64,000 nucleotides of DNA from JAJCZZ01 sp964569085 (lineage in GTDB: Bacteria; Gemmatimonadota; Gemmatimonadetes; Longimicrobiales; Gaopeijiaceae): positions 20,435 through 84,434 of the forward strand of contig CAZMTA010000018.1 of assembly GCA_964569085.1 (NCBI GenBank). The letters are read 5' to 3'. The notes beneath the pieces were generated by a model, which was not told the origin of the DNA, ran no database searches, and worked only from the letters and a program-made list of their open reading frames with translations. Shown piece by piece: positions 17,187 to 25,417 of this stretch; positions within the stretch are counted from its first letter, which is position 1; each line of letters begins with the position of its first letter. Position numbers and translations under genes: made by a program.

Positions 17187-18497
17187 ATGGACGGCATGGG
17201 GCGGGAGGGACGGGCGGGATGGACCCGCTGGATGGGCGAGGGCTTCCTGGCGGAGCTGGCCGGGACGGTGGTCCTGGCGGTGCTGGTCCTGGCGCTCCTC
17301 TCCCTGGCCGCGTGCTCCGGCTCCCCCACGGACGTGCGGGAGGGCGTGGATCCCATCACCGAGCTCCCCCGGGCCCTGACGGCCGAAGAGGTCGAGCTCC
17401 TCACGTCGGCCAACCGCTTCGGCTTCGACCTCCTCCGGGTCCTGGCCCCCGGGCACGCGTCGGACAACCTCTTCTTCAGCCCCCTCTCGGCCTCCATGGC
17501 GCTGGGGATGACGCTCAACGGAGCCGACGGGGAGACGTATGCCCAGATGCGGGACATGCTGGGCTTCCAGGGCATGGAGCAGGACGAGATCAACGGAGCG
17601 TACGCCACCCTGGTGGCGCTCCTCCAGGAGCTGGATCCGACGGTGACGGTGGAGATCGCCAACTCGGTCTGGCACCGGGAGGGCGTGGGGGTGGACGCCG
17701 CCTTCCTGGCCCGGGTGCGGGACGCCTTCGACGCCGAGGTGGCCGGCGTGGACTTCGGGGATCCGGGCACCCTCCAGCGCATCAACGGGTGGGTGGACGA
17801 GCGCACCCACGGCACCATCGAGAAGCTGGTGGACGAGCTGCCGCCGAACCTGGTCATGCTCCTCCTCAACGCCGTCTACTTCAACGGCGAGTGGACCCAG
17901 GCCTTCGACCCGGACCGCACGGCCTCGGGCCCCTTCGTCCGAAGCGACGGCACCGAGGTCACGGCCGACTTCATGCACGCCCCCGAGGCCGCCGTGCGCC
18001 TGGGCTCGACCGGCGGGGGCCACCAGGTCCTCGAGCTCCCGTACGGCGGGGGGGCGTTCGTCATGGACGTGGTGCTCCCCGCCGAGGGCACCCGGGCGGC
18101 GGAGCTGGCGGCCACGGTGGACGAGGCCACCTGGAGCGCCTGGACCGGCGCCCTGGCCGAGGCGGAGGCCGACGTGTGGCTCCCGAAGCTGGAGCTGGAG
18201 TGGACCCGCACCCTCAACGACGACCTGCGGGCCCTGGGGATGCGCGACGCCTTCGACGCCGGCGCGGCCGACTTCTCCCGCATGATCCCCGGCGGGGGCG
18301 TCTGGGTGGACCAGGTGCTCCAGAAGAGCTTCGTGCGGGTGGACGAGGTCGGGACCGAGGCCGCGGCGGTGACCGGCGTCTTCGTGGTGGAGTCCGCCGG
18401 GCCGTCCTTCCGCGCCGATCGGCCCTTCCTCTTCGCCATCCGCGAGCGGCTGAGCGGCACGGTGCTCTTCCTGGGCGTGGTGGACGACCCCAGCTGA
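17187..18497 (+). CDS. serpin (serine protease inhibitor) lipoprotein
   Basis: The 436-residue protein has a lipoprotein signal (hydrophobic run, then LAAC) and a full serpin domain from about residue 65 (NRFGFDLLRVL). Serpin landmarks: NLFFSPLSASMALGM, MLLLNAVYFNGEW, and the distal hinge RADRPFLFAI. The reactive-loop hinge is DEVGTEAAAVTG, with the small residues at P15-P10 needed for the inhibitory loop insertion. From hinge counting P1 would be near Ser in VVESAG, but the loop looks short on the P' side. Target unknown; it probably protects the envelope from proteases. ATG 17196 is an alternative start. Confidence 0.9.
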   Translation: MDGMGREGRAGWTRWMGEGFLAELAGTVVLAVLVLALLSLAACSGSPTDVREGVDPITELPRALTAEEVELLTSANRFGFDLLRVLAPGHASDNLFFSPLSASMALGMTLNGADGETYAQMRDMLGFQGMEQDEINGAYATLVALLQELDPTVTVEIANSVWHREGVGVDAAFLARVRDAFDAEVAGVDFGDPGTLQRINGWVDERTHGTIEKLVDELPPNLVMLLLNAVYFNGEWTQAFDPDRTASGPFVRSDGTEVTADFMHAPEAAVRLGSTGGGHQVLELPYGGGAFVMDVVLPAEGTRAAELAATVDEATWSAWTGALAEAEADVWLPKLELEWTRTLNDDLRALGMRDAFDAGAADFSRMIPGGGVWVDQVLQKSFVRVDEVGTEAAAVTGVFVVESAGPSFRADRPFLFAIRERLSGTVLFLGVVDDPS

Positions 18498-18516
18498 GCC
18501 CGCCCCGCCCGGCGGA

Positions 18517-18540
18517 GCGGGCGCGGCTCCCGCGCCCCGC
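18517..18540 (+). terminator. possible terminator after serpin
   Basis: gcgggcgcg and cgcgccccgc pair around gctcc with one bulged base. There is no T run. It lies 20 bp after the serpin stop. Confidence 0.4.
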
Positions 18541-18630
18541 CGCTGGACAGCACCCGTCCCGTTCCCGCACCTTCCGGGTCCGGAGGCGGTGCGGCGACCC
18601 GTCCGGAACGACCCTTCCCACGGGGGCGCG

Positions 18631-21105
18631 GTGAGCTCCAAGCCCAAGTCAGACCAGCATTTCCCCGAGTTCGACCTCATCGGGAAGCCCCAGCGCAAGA
18701 TCGAGGGCCTCGACAAGTCCACGGGTCGGGCGCGCTATACCGACGACCTCGCGCTGCCGGGCATGCTCCACGGGAAGATCCTGCGGAGCCCCCACCCCCA
18801 CGCCCGCATCGTGTCCATCGACACCAGCCGGGCCGAGGCGCTGGAGGGGGTCCACGCGGTGGTCACGGGGAAGGACATGCCGGTGTGCTACGGGATCATC
18901 CCGTGGACGCCCGACGAGTACCCGCTGGCCCTGGACCGCGTCCGCTACATCGGGGACGGGGTGGCCGCCGTGGCGGCGGTGGACGAGGACACCGCCATCG
19001 AGGCCCTCGACCTCATCGACGTGGAGTACGAGGAGCTTCCCCACTGGCTCGACCCCATCCAGGCGCTGGAGGCCGACGGGTCCACCCCCTACATCCACGA
19101 GCCCAAGAAGGAGGGGTGGAACGGGAACATCACCAAGAAGGTCCACCTCGAGTTCGGTGAGGTGGACGACCTCATGGACGGCGCCGACGTCGTCCTGGAG
19201 GGCGACTACTTCTTCGAGGGCACCACCCACGCCCCCATCGAGCCCCACTGCGCCATCGGCCAGTGGGAGCCCGACGCCGAGCCGCTCGGCCTCGCCCCGG
19301 GCGGCGTCCACGGCTCCGGGGAGGTCCCGGCCCACGCCGGGAAGCTCACCGTGTGGTCCTCCACCCAGGTGCCCCACTACCTGCACCGCGAGCTGGCCCG
19401 GGTCCTGGACGTGGACCCGGCCCGGGTGCGCGTGCTCCAGCCCCTGGTGGGCGGGGCCTTCGGTGGGAAGAGCGAGCCCTTCGACCTCGAGTTCTGCGTG
19501 GCCAAGCTGGCCATGAAGGCCGGGCGCCCGGTGAAGATCCTCTACACCCGGGAGGAGGTCTTCTACTCCCACCGGGGCCGCCACCCCTTCCACATGCGGT
19601 ACCGGACCGGGTGCGACGCCGACGGACGGCTCCAGAGCGTGGACGCGAAGATCGTCCTGGACGGCGGCTCCTACGCCTCGTTCGGGCTGGTCACGACGTA
19701 CTACTCGGGGCAGCTTCTCTGCGCTCCCTACGACATGCCGGCGTACCGCTTCGACTCCACCCGCGCCTACACCAACAAGCCGGCGTGCGGCCCCAAGCGA
19801 GGGCACGGCTCGGTCCAGCCCCGCTTCGCCTTCGAGTGCCAGCTCGACAAGCTCGCCGAGAAGGTGGACCTGGACCCCATCGAGTTCCGCCGGCTGAACT
19901 TCATCGGCGAGGACACGCGGACGGTCAACGAGCTGCGCATCACGTCCAACGGCTTCCTGGAGTGCCTGGAGTCGGTGGAGCGGGCCAGCGGTTGGAAGGA
20001 GCGCTTCCGGAAGCTCCCCTTCGGCCGGGGGCTCGGGGTGGCGGGCTCCACCTACATCTCGGGCACCAACTACCCGATCTACCCCAACGAGATGCCCCAG
20101 TCGGCGGTCCAGATGCAGGTCGACCGGTCCGGCCGGGTGGCGGTCTACAGCGGCGCCAGCGAGATCGGGCAGGGATGCGACTCCCTGGTGGCCTACATCG
20201 CCGCCGAGGAGCTGGGCGTGCCCCTGGAGTACGTGCGGGTCATGCGCGGCGACACCGACTTCACGCCGGTGGACCTGGGCGCCTACTCGAGCCGGGTGAC
20301 CTTCATGCTGGGCAACGCCGCCATCGACGCGGCGCGCACCCTGGCCGAGAAGGTCAAGGAGGCGGTGGCCGAGCGGTGGGAGGTGAACTGGAACCAGGTT
20401 CTTCTTGCCGGCGGATTCGCCGTTTGGGCGCCGGACACGTCCCGCCAGATGCCCATCCAGGAGGCCTTCAACCTGGCGGAGGCCAAGTACGGGACGCTGG
20501 GCGCCACGGGGTGGTACGACACCCCCAAGGACGTCCACGGGGAGTACCGCGGAGGCACCATCGGCGCCTCGCCGGCCTACTCCTTCACCGCCCACGTGGC
20601 CGAGGTGGAGGTGGACGTGGACACCGGGATCGTCGACGTGAAGAAGATCTGGGTGGCCCACGACTGCGGCCGCGCGCTGAACCCGGTGCTGGTGGAGGGG
20701 CAGATGGAGGGCTCGGCCTACATGGGCTTCGCCGAGGCGCTCATGGAGGAGCAGGTCTTCAAGGACGCCGACCACGGACGCGCCGGGCTGCACAACGCGC
20801 CCTCGCTCCTGGACTACCGGATCCCCACCAGCCTGGACACCCCGGAGCTGGAGGCCCTCATCGTGGAGTCCATCGACTCCGAGGGTCCCTACGGCGCCAA
20901 GGAGGCCGGAGAGGGCCCGCTCCACCCCTCCATCCCCGCCATCGCCAACGCCATCTACGACGCGGTGGGCGTGCGCCTGGACCGGCTCCCCTTCACGCCG
21001 CCCAACGTCTGGCGCGCCGTGGAGGCCGCCCGGGAGCGCGGGACGCTGGCCAAGCCCGCCGCTCCCACCCGGGCCCCGGTGGCCCAGCCGGTCCCGGCCG
21101 AGTGA
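18631..21105 (+). CDS. molybdenum hydroxylase large subunit (4-hydroxybenzoyl-CoA reductase alpha-like)
   Basis: The 824-residue Mo-cofactor subunit has the a/b-hammerhead domain first (KIEGLDKSTGRARYTDDL), then the two Mo-binding domains with VGGAFGGKSEPF and the C-terminal catalytic Glu motif AKEAGEGP. GTG 18631 gives a natural start (MSSKPKSD); GTG 18589 is an alternative with GGAGG only 2 nt away. It works with the 2Fe-2S and FAD subunits to hydroxylate or, if truly hydroxybenzoyl-CoA-reductase-like, reductively dehydroxylate an aromatic ring. No signal, so cytosolic. No CoA ligase is nearby to confirm the substrate. Confidence 0.9.
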   Translation: MSSKPKSDQHFPEFDLIGKPQRKIEGLDKSTGRARYTDDLALPGMLHGKILRSPHPHARIVSIDTSRAEALEGVHAVVTGKDMPVCYGIIPWTPDEYPLALDRVRYIGDGVAAVAAVDEDTAIEALDLIDVEYEELPHWLDPIQALEADGSTPYIHEPKKEGWNGNITKKVHLEFGEVDDLMDGADVVLEGDYFFEGTTHAPIEPHCAIGQWEPDAEPLGLAPGGVHGSGEVPAHAGKLTVWSSTQVPHYLHRELARVLDVDPARVRVLQPLVGGAFGGKSEPFDLEFCVAKLAMKAGRPVKILYTREEVFYSHRGRHPFHMRYRTGCDADGRLQSVDAKIVLDGGSYASFGLVTTYYSGQLLCAPYDMPAYRFDSTRAYTNKPACGPKRGHGSVQPRFAFECQLDKLAEKVDLDPIEFRRLNFIGEDTRTVNELRITSNGFLECLESVERASGWKERFRKLPFGRGLGVAGSTYISGTNYPIYPNEMPQSAVQMQVDRSGRVAVYSGASEIGQGCDSLVAYIAAEELGVPLEYVRVMRGDTDFTPVDLGAYSSRVTFMLGNAAIDAARTLAEKVKEAVAERWEVNWNQVLLAGGFAVWAPDTSRQMPIQEAFNLAEAKYGTLGATGWYDTPKDVHGEYRGGTIGASPAYSFTAHVAEVEVDVDTGIVDVKKIWVAHDCGRALNPVLVEGQMEGSAYMGFAEALMEEQVFKDADHGRAGLHNAPSLLDYRIPTSLDTPELEALIVESIDSEGPYGAKEAGEGPLHPSIPAIANAIYDAVGVRLDRLPFTPPNVWRAVEAARERGTLAKPAAPTRAPVAQPVPAE

Positions 21106-21206
21106 TCCGGCCCCGGCCGACGGCCCCGTCCGTCACGAACGGCACGTCCTTTGCGGCTCCTGTCTCGACCGAGACCTCCGTGCCCGACAACCGTGGGAGC
21201 CGACCG

Positions 21207-22178
21207 ATGAGATGGGGAACCGCCCGGATTCCGAAGAACCTCCGCCTTCTGCTCATCGTCCTGGTGGCGCTGGCCGTGGGCCTCCTCGTGGCATGCGGCG
21301 GCGAGGAGGAGGCCCCCGAGGGCGCCGAGCAGGCCGAGGCGCCCGCGCCGGCCCCCGGCTGGACCGACGAGGACTGGGAGGCGTTCAGCTCCCGCATCCG
21401 CCAGGGTCTGGACGAGGGGTGGGACACCCTGCCCATGAACGCGGCCATGGCCGAGCTGGGCCGGACCTTCGTCGGGACCGCGTACGTGCCGGGCACCCTC
21501 GATCCCGAGGGCCCCGAAAAGCTCGTCATCAACTTCGAGGGCCTGGACTGCGTGACCTTCGTGGAGAACGTCTACTCCATGGTGCGCTTCGTCCGGCAGC
21601 CGAACGCCTCGGACCTCCTGGCGTCCCGCGGCGAGGCCGAGGACCGCTACGAGGACCTCCTCTCCGACATCCGCTACCGCGAGGGCTTCGTGGACGGCTA
21701 CACCAGCCGCCTCCACTACTTCAGCGACTGGATCGGCACCAACGCCGAGCGTGGGCTGCTGCGGCCCATCACCCAGGACCTGGGCGGGGTGACGGACGAG
21801 GAGCCCATCGACTTCATGACCACCCATCCCGAGGCCTACCGGCAGCTCGCCGACTCGGCGAACCTGGAGGAGATCCGCGCCACCGAGGAGCGTCTGAGCT
21901 CGGTGCCGCGCTGGTACATCCCCGAGGACCGGGTGGCCGACGTCGCGGACCGCATCGAGAGCGGCGACATCATCGCCGCCACGAGCACCGTGTCGGGGCT
22001 GGACATCGCCCACACCGGGCTCGCGCTCTGGGTGGACGGCGAGCTCCGGCTCATGCACGCGCCCCTGGTGGGCGAGGACGTGCAGATCAGCGAGCGACCC
22101 CTGGCCGAGCGCCTCCAGGGGATCGACGGCCAGGACGGCATCATGGTGGCGCGCCCCCTCTCCCCCGGAGACTCCTGA
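21207..22178 (+). CDS. DUF1460 family lipoprotein (N-acetylmuramoyl-L-alanine amidase-like)
   Basis: The 323-residue lipoprotein (lipobox LVACGG) has an acidic Ala/Pro linker and an NlpC/P60-like DUF1460 domain. The catalytic Cys is in GLDCVTFVEN and the His in DIAHTGLAL. Characterised DUF1460 members cleave the amide between MurNAc and L-Ala in muropeptides, so a role in wall recycling at the envelope is likely. GGGAG stands 7 nt before the ATG. It lies between the Mo and FAD subunit genes and ends 1 bp before the FAD gene's TTG start, so it is probably part of the same transcript. Confidence 0.85.
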   Translation: MRWGTARIPKNLRLLLIVLVALAVGLLVACGGEEEAPEGAEQAEAPAPAPGWTDEDWEAFSSRIRQGLDEGWDTLPMNAAMAELGRTFVGTAYVPGTLDPEGPEKLVINFEGLDCVTFVENVYSMVRFVRQPNASDLLASRGEAEDRYEDLLSDIRYREGFVDGYTSRLHYFSDWIGTNAERGLLRPITQDLGGVTDEEPIDFMTTHPEAYRQLADSANLEEIRATEERLSSVPRWYIPEDRVADVADRIESGDIIAATSTVSGLDIAHTGLALWVDGELRLMHAPLVGEDVQISERPLAERLQGIDGQDGIMVARPLSPGDS

Positions 22179-22179
22179 G

Positions 22180-23166
22180 TTGCTGAGGCTTCCGCCGTAC
22201 CGCTACCACCGACCCGGCACCGTCGACCAGGCCCTCGAGCTCCTGGGCGAGCACGCGGGGGACGCCATGCCCGTGGCCGGGGGCACCGACCTGATGCCCA
22301 ACATGAAGCACCGCCTCTTCGAGCCCGGGCACCTGGTGGCCCTCAAGGGCATCGAGGAGATGCGCGGGTTCCGGGAGGAGGACGGCTGGCTCCGGATCGG
22401 CGCCGTGGAGACGCTGACGTCGGTGGCCGAGAGCCCCCACGTCCGGCGGCTCTTCCCCGCGCTGGCGGACGCGGCGGGGCACGTGGCGGGCCCCCAGCTC
22501 CGGAACGCCGGGACCCTGGGCGGCAACCTCTGCCTGGACACCCGCTGCACCTACTACAACCAGAGCGAGTTCTGGCGGAAGGCGCTGGGCTACTGCCTGA
22601 AGAAGGACGGCGACACCTGCCACGTCACCCGGGTGGGGCGGAAGTGCGTGGCCGCCCACTCCGCCGACACGCCCCCGGTCCTCATGACGCTGGACGCCGT
22701 CGCCGTGCTCCGGGGACCCGGCGGTCGTCGGGAGATCCCGGTCCGGGACTTCTTCGTGGCCGACGGCATCCAGAACACGCAGCGCCGCGCCGACGAGCTG
22801 GTGACGGAGATCCGCGTCCCCCTGGAAGCCGCGGAGCGGCGGAGCGCCTACGCCAAGCTCCGCCAGCGAGACTCCATCGACTTCCCCCTCCTCACCGTGG
22901 CGGTCTCCGCCGCCATGGAGCCCGACGGGGTGGTGCGGGACCTCCGGGGCGTGGTCACCGCTCTGGGCTCCCGACCCCGGGAGCTCACGGGCTGGGACGA
23001 CATCGCCGAAGGCAGGACGCTGGACGACGAGGTGCTGGACGAGCTGGCCCGGCGGGCGCACAAGCAGTGCCATCCCCTGGAGAACATCATCGTCGACCCC
23101 GAGTGGCGCCGCGCCATGGTGCCGGTGTACGTGCGCCGGGCGCTGGAGGAGCTCCGGGCCGCATGA
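22180..23166 (+). CDS. molybdenum hydroxylase FAD subunit with 4Fe-4S insert (4-hydroxybenzoyl-CoA reductase beta-like)
   Basis: The 328-residue flavoprotein starts at TTG 22180 with GGAG 9 nt upstream. FAD-binding signatures are PVAGGTDLMPNMK and RNAGTLGGNL. After that motif is an insert with four cysteines, at CTYYNQ, YCLKK, TCHV and KCVAAH, spaced C-x15-C-x7-C-x8-C. From memory this is the pattern that holds the extra [4Fe-4S] cluster in Thauera 4-hydroxybenzoyl-CoA reductase; ordinary xanthine or CO dehydrogenase FAD subunits lack it. It therefore decides the subfamily of this enzyme. Cytosolic. Confidence 0.9.
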   Translation: MLRLPPYRYHRPGTVDQALELLGEHAGDAMPVAGGTDLMPNMKHRLFEPGHLVALKGIEEMRGFREEDGWLRIGAVETLTSVAESPHVRRLFPALADAAGHVAGPQLRNAGTLGGNLCLDTRCTYYNQSEFWRKALGYCLKKDGDTCHVTRVGRKCVAAHSADTPPVLMTLDAVAVLRGPGGRREIPVRDFFVADGIQNTQRRADELVTEIRVPLEAAERRSAYAKLRQRDSIDFPLLTVAVSAAMEPDGVVRDLRGVVTALGSRPRELTGWDDIAEGRTLDDEVLDELARRAHKQCHPLENIIVDPEWRRAMVPVYVRRALEELRAA

Positions 23167-23197
23167 CCGGCCTCCTCCCCCCGTCGGGGACGCGCCG

Positions 23198-24202
23198 GTG
23201 AACCTGCGCCTCCTCCAGATCTTCGCGCCCTCCGGCCGGCAGGACGTGCTGGAGGGCGTCCTGGACGACGTGGAGGTGGTGGACCGCTGGACCTTCGACC
23301 TCGAGGGGGAGCGCTGCCTCACCCAGGTCCTCCTGAACGCCGACCGGGCGGAGGAGGTCACCGACGCCATCCGGGACGCCTTCGAGGACGAGGACGCCGT
23401 GCGGATGCTCCTGGTGACGGTGGAGGCCACGATCCCCCGCATCGAGATCGACGAGGACGGCGGGTCCGAGGAGGGGAAGGAGAAGCGGCCCGACGGCCCC
23501 CGGGGGCGCCTGGGCCGCGAGGAGCTCTACCACGACGTCCAGCAGGGCGCCGAGATCAACGTCCCGTACCTGAGCACCGTGGCCCTGGCCAGCGTCCTGG
23601 CGGCCGTGGCCCTCGTGCGGGACGACCCGGTGATCCTGGTGGGCGCCATGGTGGTGGCCCCCCTCCTGGGTCCCAACCTGGCCCTTGCCTTCGCCACGAC
23701 GCTCGGGGACCTGCAGCTGGGCTACCGGGCGCTCAAGAGCACGGCCGTCGGGGTGGCGCTGGCGCTGGTGATCAGCATGGGCGCGGGGATGCTCATGACG
23801 GTGGACCCCACCGTGGAGGCCATCGCCGACCGCACCCGGGCCGGCATCGGGGACATCACGGTGGCCCTGGCCGCCGGGAGCGCCGGGGCCCTCTCCTTCA
23901 CCACGGGGCTGCCCTCGGCGCTCGTCGGGGTCATGGTCGCGGTGGCGCTCCTGCCTCCCCTGGTGAACGTGGGGCTCCTCGTGGGCTCGGGATACGTTCC
24001 CGCCGGCCTCGGCGCCTTCGTCCTCGTGGTGACGAACATCGTCTGCCTCAACCTGGCCGGGATCCTGACGTTCCGTCTCCAGCAGATCCGGCCGCGGAGC
24101 TGGTGGGATCAGGACCGGGCCAAGCGGTCGGTGAAGATCGCCTACGCCCTCTGGGCGGTGCTCCTGGCGGCGCTGGCCGCCGTCATCTTCTTCGTCTGGT
24201 GA
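23198..24202 (+). CDS. DUF389 (TIGR00341-like) membrane protein
   Basis: The 334-residue protein starts at GTG 23198. It has a soluble N-terminal alpha/beta domain (about 1-100) and an acidic linker, then about six membrane segments with the family motif VGAMVVAPLLGPNLALAFA. The second half has TGLPSALVGVMVAVALLPPLVN. The family is uncharacterised; transport or mechanosensing has been suggested. It sits 31 bp after the FAD subunit and 10 bp before the YfiT-like gene, so all may be one transcript. Confidence 0.85.
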   Translation: MNLRLLQIFAPSGRQDVLEGVLDDVEVVDRWTFDLEGERCLTQVLLNADRAEEVTDAIRDAFEDEDAVRMLLVTVEATIPRIEIDEDGGSEEGKEKRPDGPRGRLGREELYHDVQQGAEINVPYLSTVALASVLAAVALVRDDPVILVGAMVVAPLLGPNLALAFATTLGDLQLGYRALKSTAVGVALALVISMGAGMLMTVDPTVEAIADRTRAGIGDITVALAAGSAGALSFTTGLPSALVGVMVAVALLPPLVNVGLLVGSGYVPAGLGAFVLVVTNIVCLNLAGILTFRLQQIRPRSWWDQDRAKRSVKIAYALWAVLLAALAAVIFFVW

Positions 24203-24212
24203 GGAACCTCCC

Positions 24213-24749
24213 GTGACCGAACCCGACCTCCGCTACCCCGTGGGTCCCTTCACCCCCTCGGGGCGGGCGCTGGAGCCCGACGAGCGGGCCGAGCTCGTCG
24301 ACACCCTCGCCCACGCCCCGGTCGCGCTGCGGGAGGCCGTGGACGGCTTGGACGGCGACCAGCTCGACACCCCCTACCGTCCGGGCGGGTGGACCGTGCG
24401 CCAGGTGGTGCACCACGTGCCCGACAGCCACCTCAACAGCTACGTGCGCTTCCGGTGGGCCCTCACCGAGGACCGCCCCCTGATCAAGCCGTACGACCAG
24501 GAGGGATGGGCGGAGCTGCCCGACGCCCGGAGCGCGCCCGTCGAGCCGTCCCTCCGTCTCATGGACGCGCTCCACGCCCGGTGGGAGCTCCTCCTCTGGG
24601 CCATGGACCCCGAGGACTTCGCCCGGGAGCTCCGTCATCCGGACTTCGACGAGCCGCTGACGCTGGACACCATGCTGGAGCTCTACGCCTGGCACGGCCG
24701 GCACCACGTGGCGCACGTGACGGGGCTGCGGGAGCGGAAGGGCTGGTAG
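24213..24749 (+). CDS. YfiT/BstA-like metal-dependent hydrolase (DinB superfamily)
   Basis: The 178-residue four-helix-bundle protein has metal-binding histidines in RQVVHHVPDSHLNSY and YAWHGRHHVAHV, matching the three-His site of Bacillus YfiT. The N-terminal RYPVGPF and the central YDQEGW are family hallmarks. Relatives transfer bacillithiol to electrophiles or act as putative metal-dependent hydrolases. GTG 24213 follows gaggaacctccc. It lies upstream of a peroxiredoxin and 9 kb from a bacilliredoxin. Confidence 0.87.
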   Translation: MTEPDLRYPVGPFTPSGRALEPDERAELVDTLAHAPVALREAVDGLDGDQLDTPYRPGGWTVRQVVHHVPDSHLNSYVRFRWALTEDRPLIKPYDQEGWAELPDARSAPVEPSLRLMDALHARWELLLWAMDPEDFARELRHPDFDEPLTLDTMLELYAWHGRHHVAHVTGLRERKGW

Positions 24750-24891
24750 GAGGCCGAAGCCCGGGGCGCCCACCGGAGGGCGCGCCCGGTGCCTCGCGAG
24801 GAGCTGGACGGCCGATCGCGGCCAGGACCCGGGGCGGGGCCGGAGGGTAGCCGGGCCCGACCCCCTCCCGTCCCCTCCGACCCCCGCGACC

Positions 24892-25365
24892 ATGCCCGTT
24901 CCCTCCCTGGGTGACCCCGCCCCCGACTTCGCCCTCCCGGCGCGTCCCGGCCCCGACCGGGTCCGCCTCTCCGACCACCGGGGCGAGCCGGTCCTGCTCC
25001 TCTTCTTTCCCCTGGCCTTCTCCGGCGTGTGCACCGACGAGATGTGCCACCTTGCGGAGGACTGGGCGCGCTGGGAGGAGGTGGACGCCACCGTCCTGGG
25101 AATCAGCGTGGACTCGCCCTTCGTGACGCAGAAGTTCGCCGAGGAGACCGGGGTCCCCTTCCCCATCCTCAGCGACTTCAACCGGGAGGCCACCGACGCC
25201 TACGGGGTGCGCTACCCCGACTTCTTCGGCCTGCAGGGGGTCTCCAAGCGCTCGGCCTTCGTCGTGGACGGCGAGGGCCGGGTGGCCTACGCCTGGGTCT
25301 CGGAGGACGCGGACGTGATGCCGCCCTTCGAGGAGATCCTCATGAAGGTGCGCGAGCTGGCCTGA
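24892..25365 (+). CDS. peroxiredoxin (AhpE-like)
   Basis: The 157-residue thiol peroxidase reduces hydroperoxides in the cytosol. The peroxidatic Cys is in PLAFSGVCTDEMC, with the PxxxTxxC-type Thr replaced by Ser. A second Cys 5 residues later is unusual and may resolve. The start MPVPSLGDPAPDF and the later VDSPFVTQKFAEETGVPFP fit the one-Cys AhpE/bacterioferritin-comigratory branch. It converges on the thiolase gene over a G/C-rich hairpin. Confidence 0.9.
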   Translation: MPVPSLGDPAPDFALPARPGPDRVRLSDHRGEPVLLLFFPLAFSGVCTDEMCHLAEDWARWEEVDATVLGISVDSPFVTQKFAEETGVPFPILSDFNREATDAYGVRYPDFFGLQGVSKRSAFVVDGEGRVAYAWVSEDADVMPPFEEILMKVRELA

Positions 25366-25377
25366 GGTAGGCGGGTG

Positions 25378-25401
25378 CGGGGGCGGGCGCCCCGGCCCCC
25401 G
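25378..25401. terminator. G/C hairpin between convergent genes
   Basis: cgggggc (25378-25384) pairs with gcccccg (25395-25401), and the loop gggcgccccg can pair further inside. It lies between peroxiredoxin and thiolase stops. Confidence 0.5.
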
Positions 25402-25417
25402 GGCCCGGAGCGGCGCG

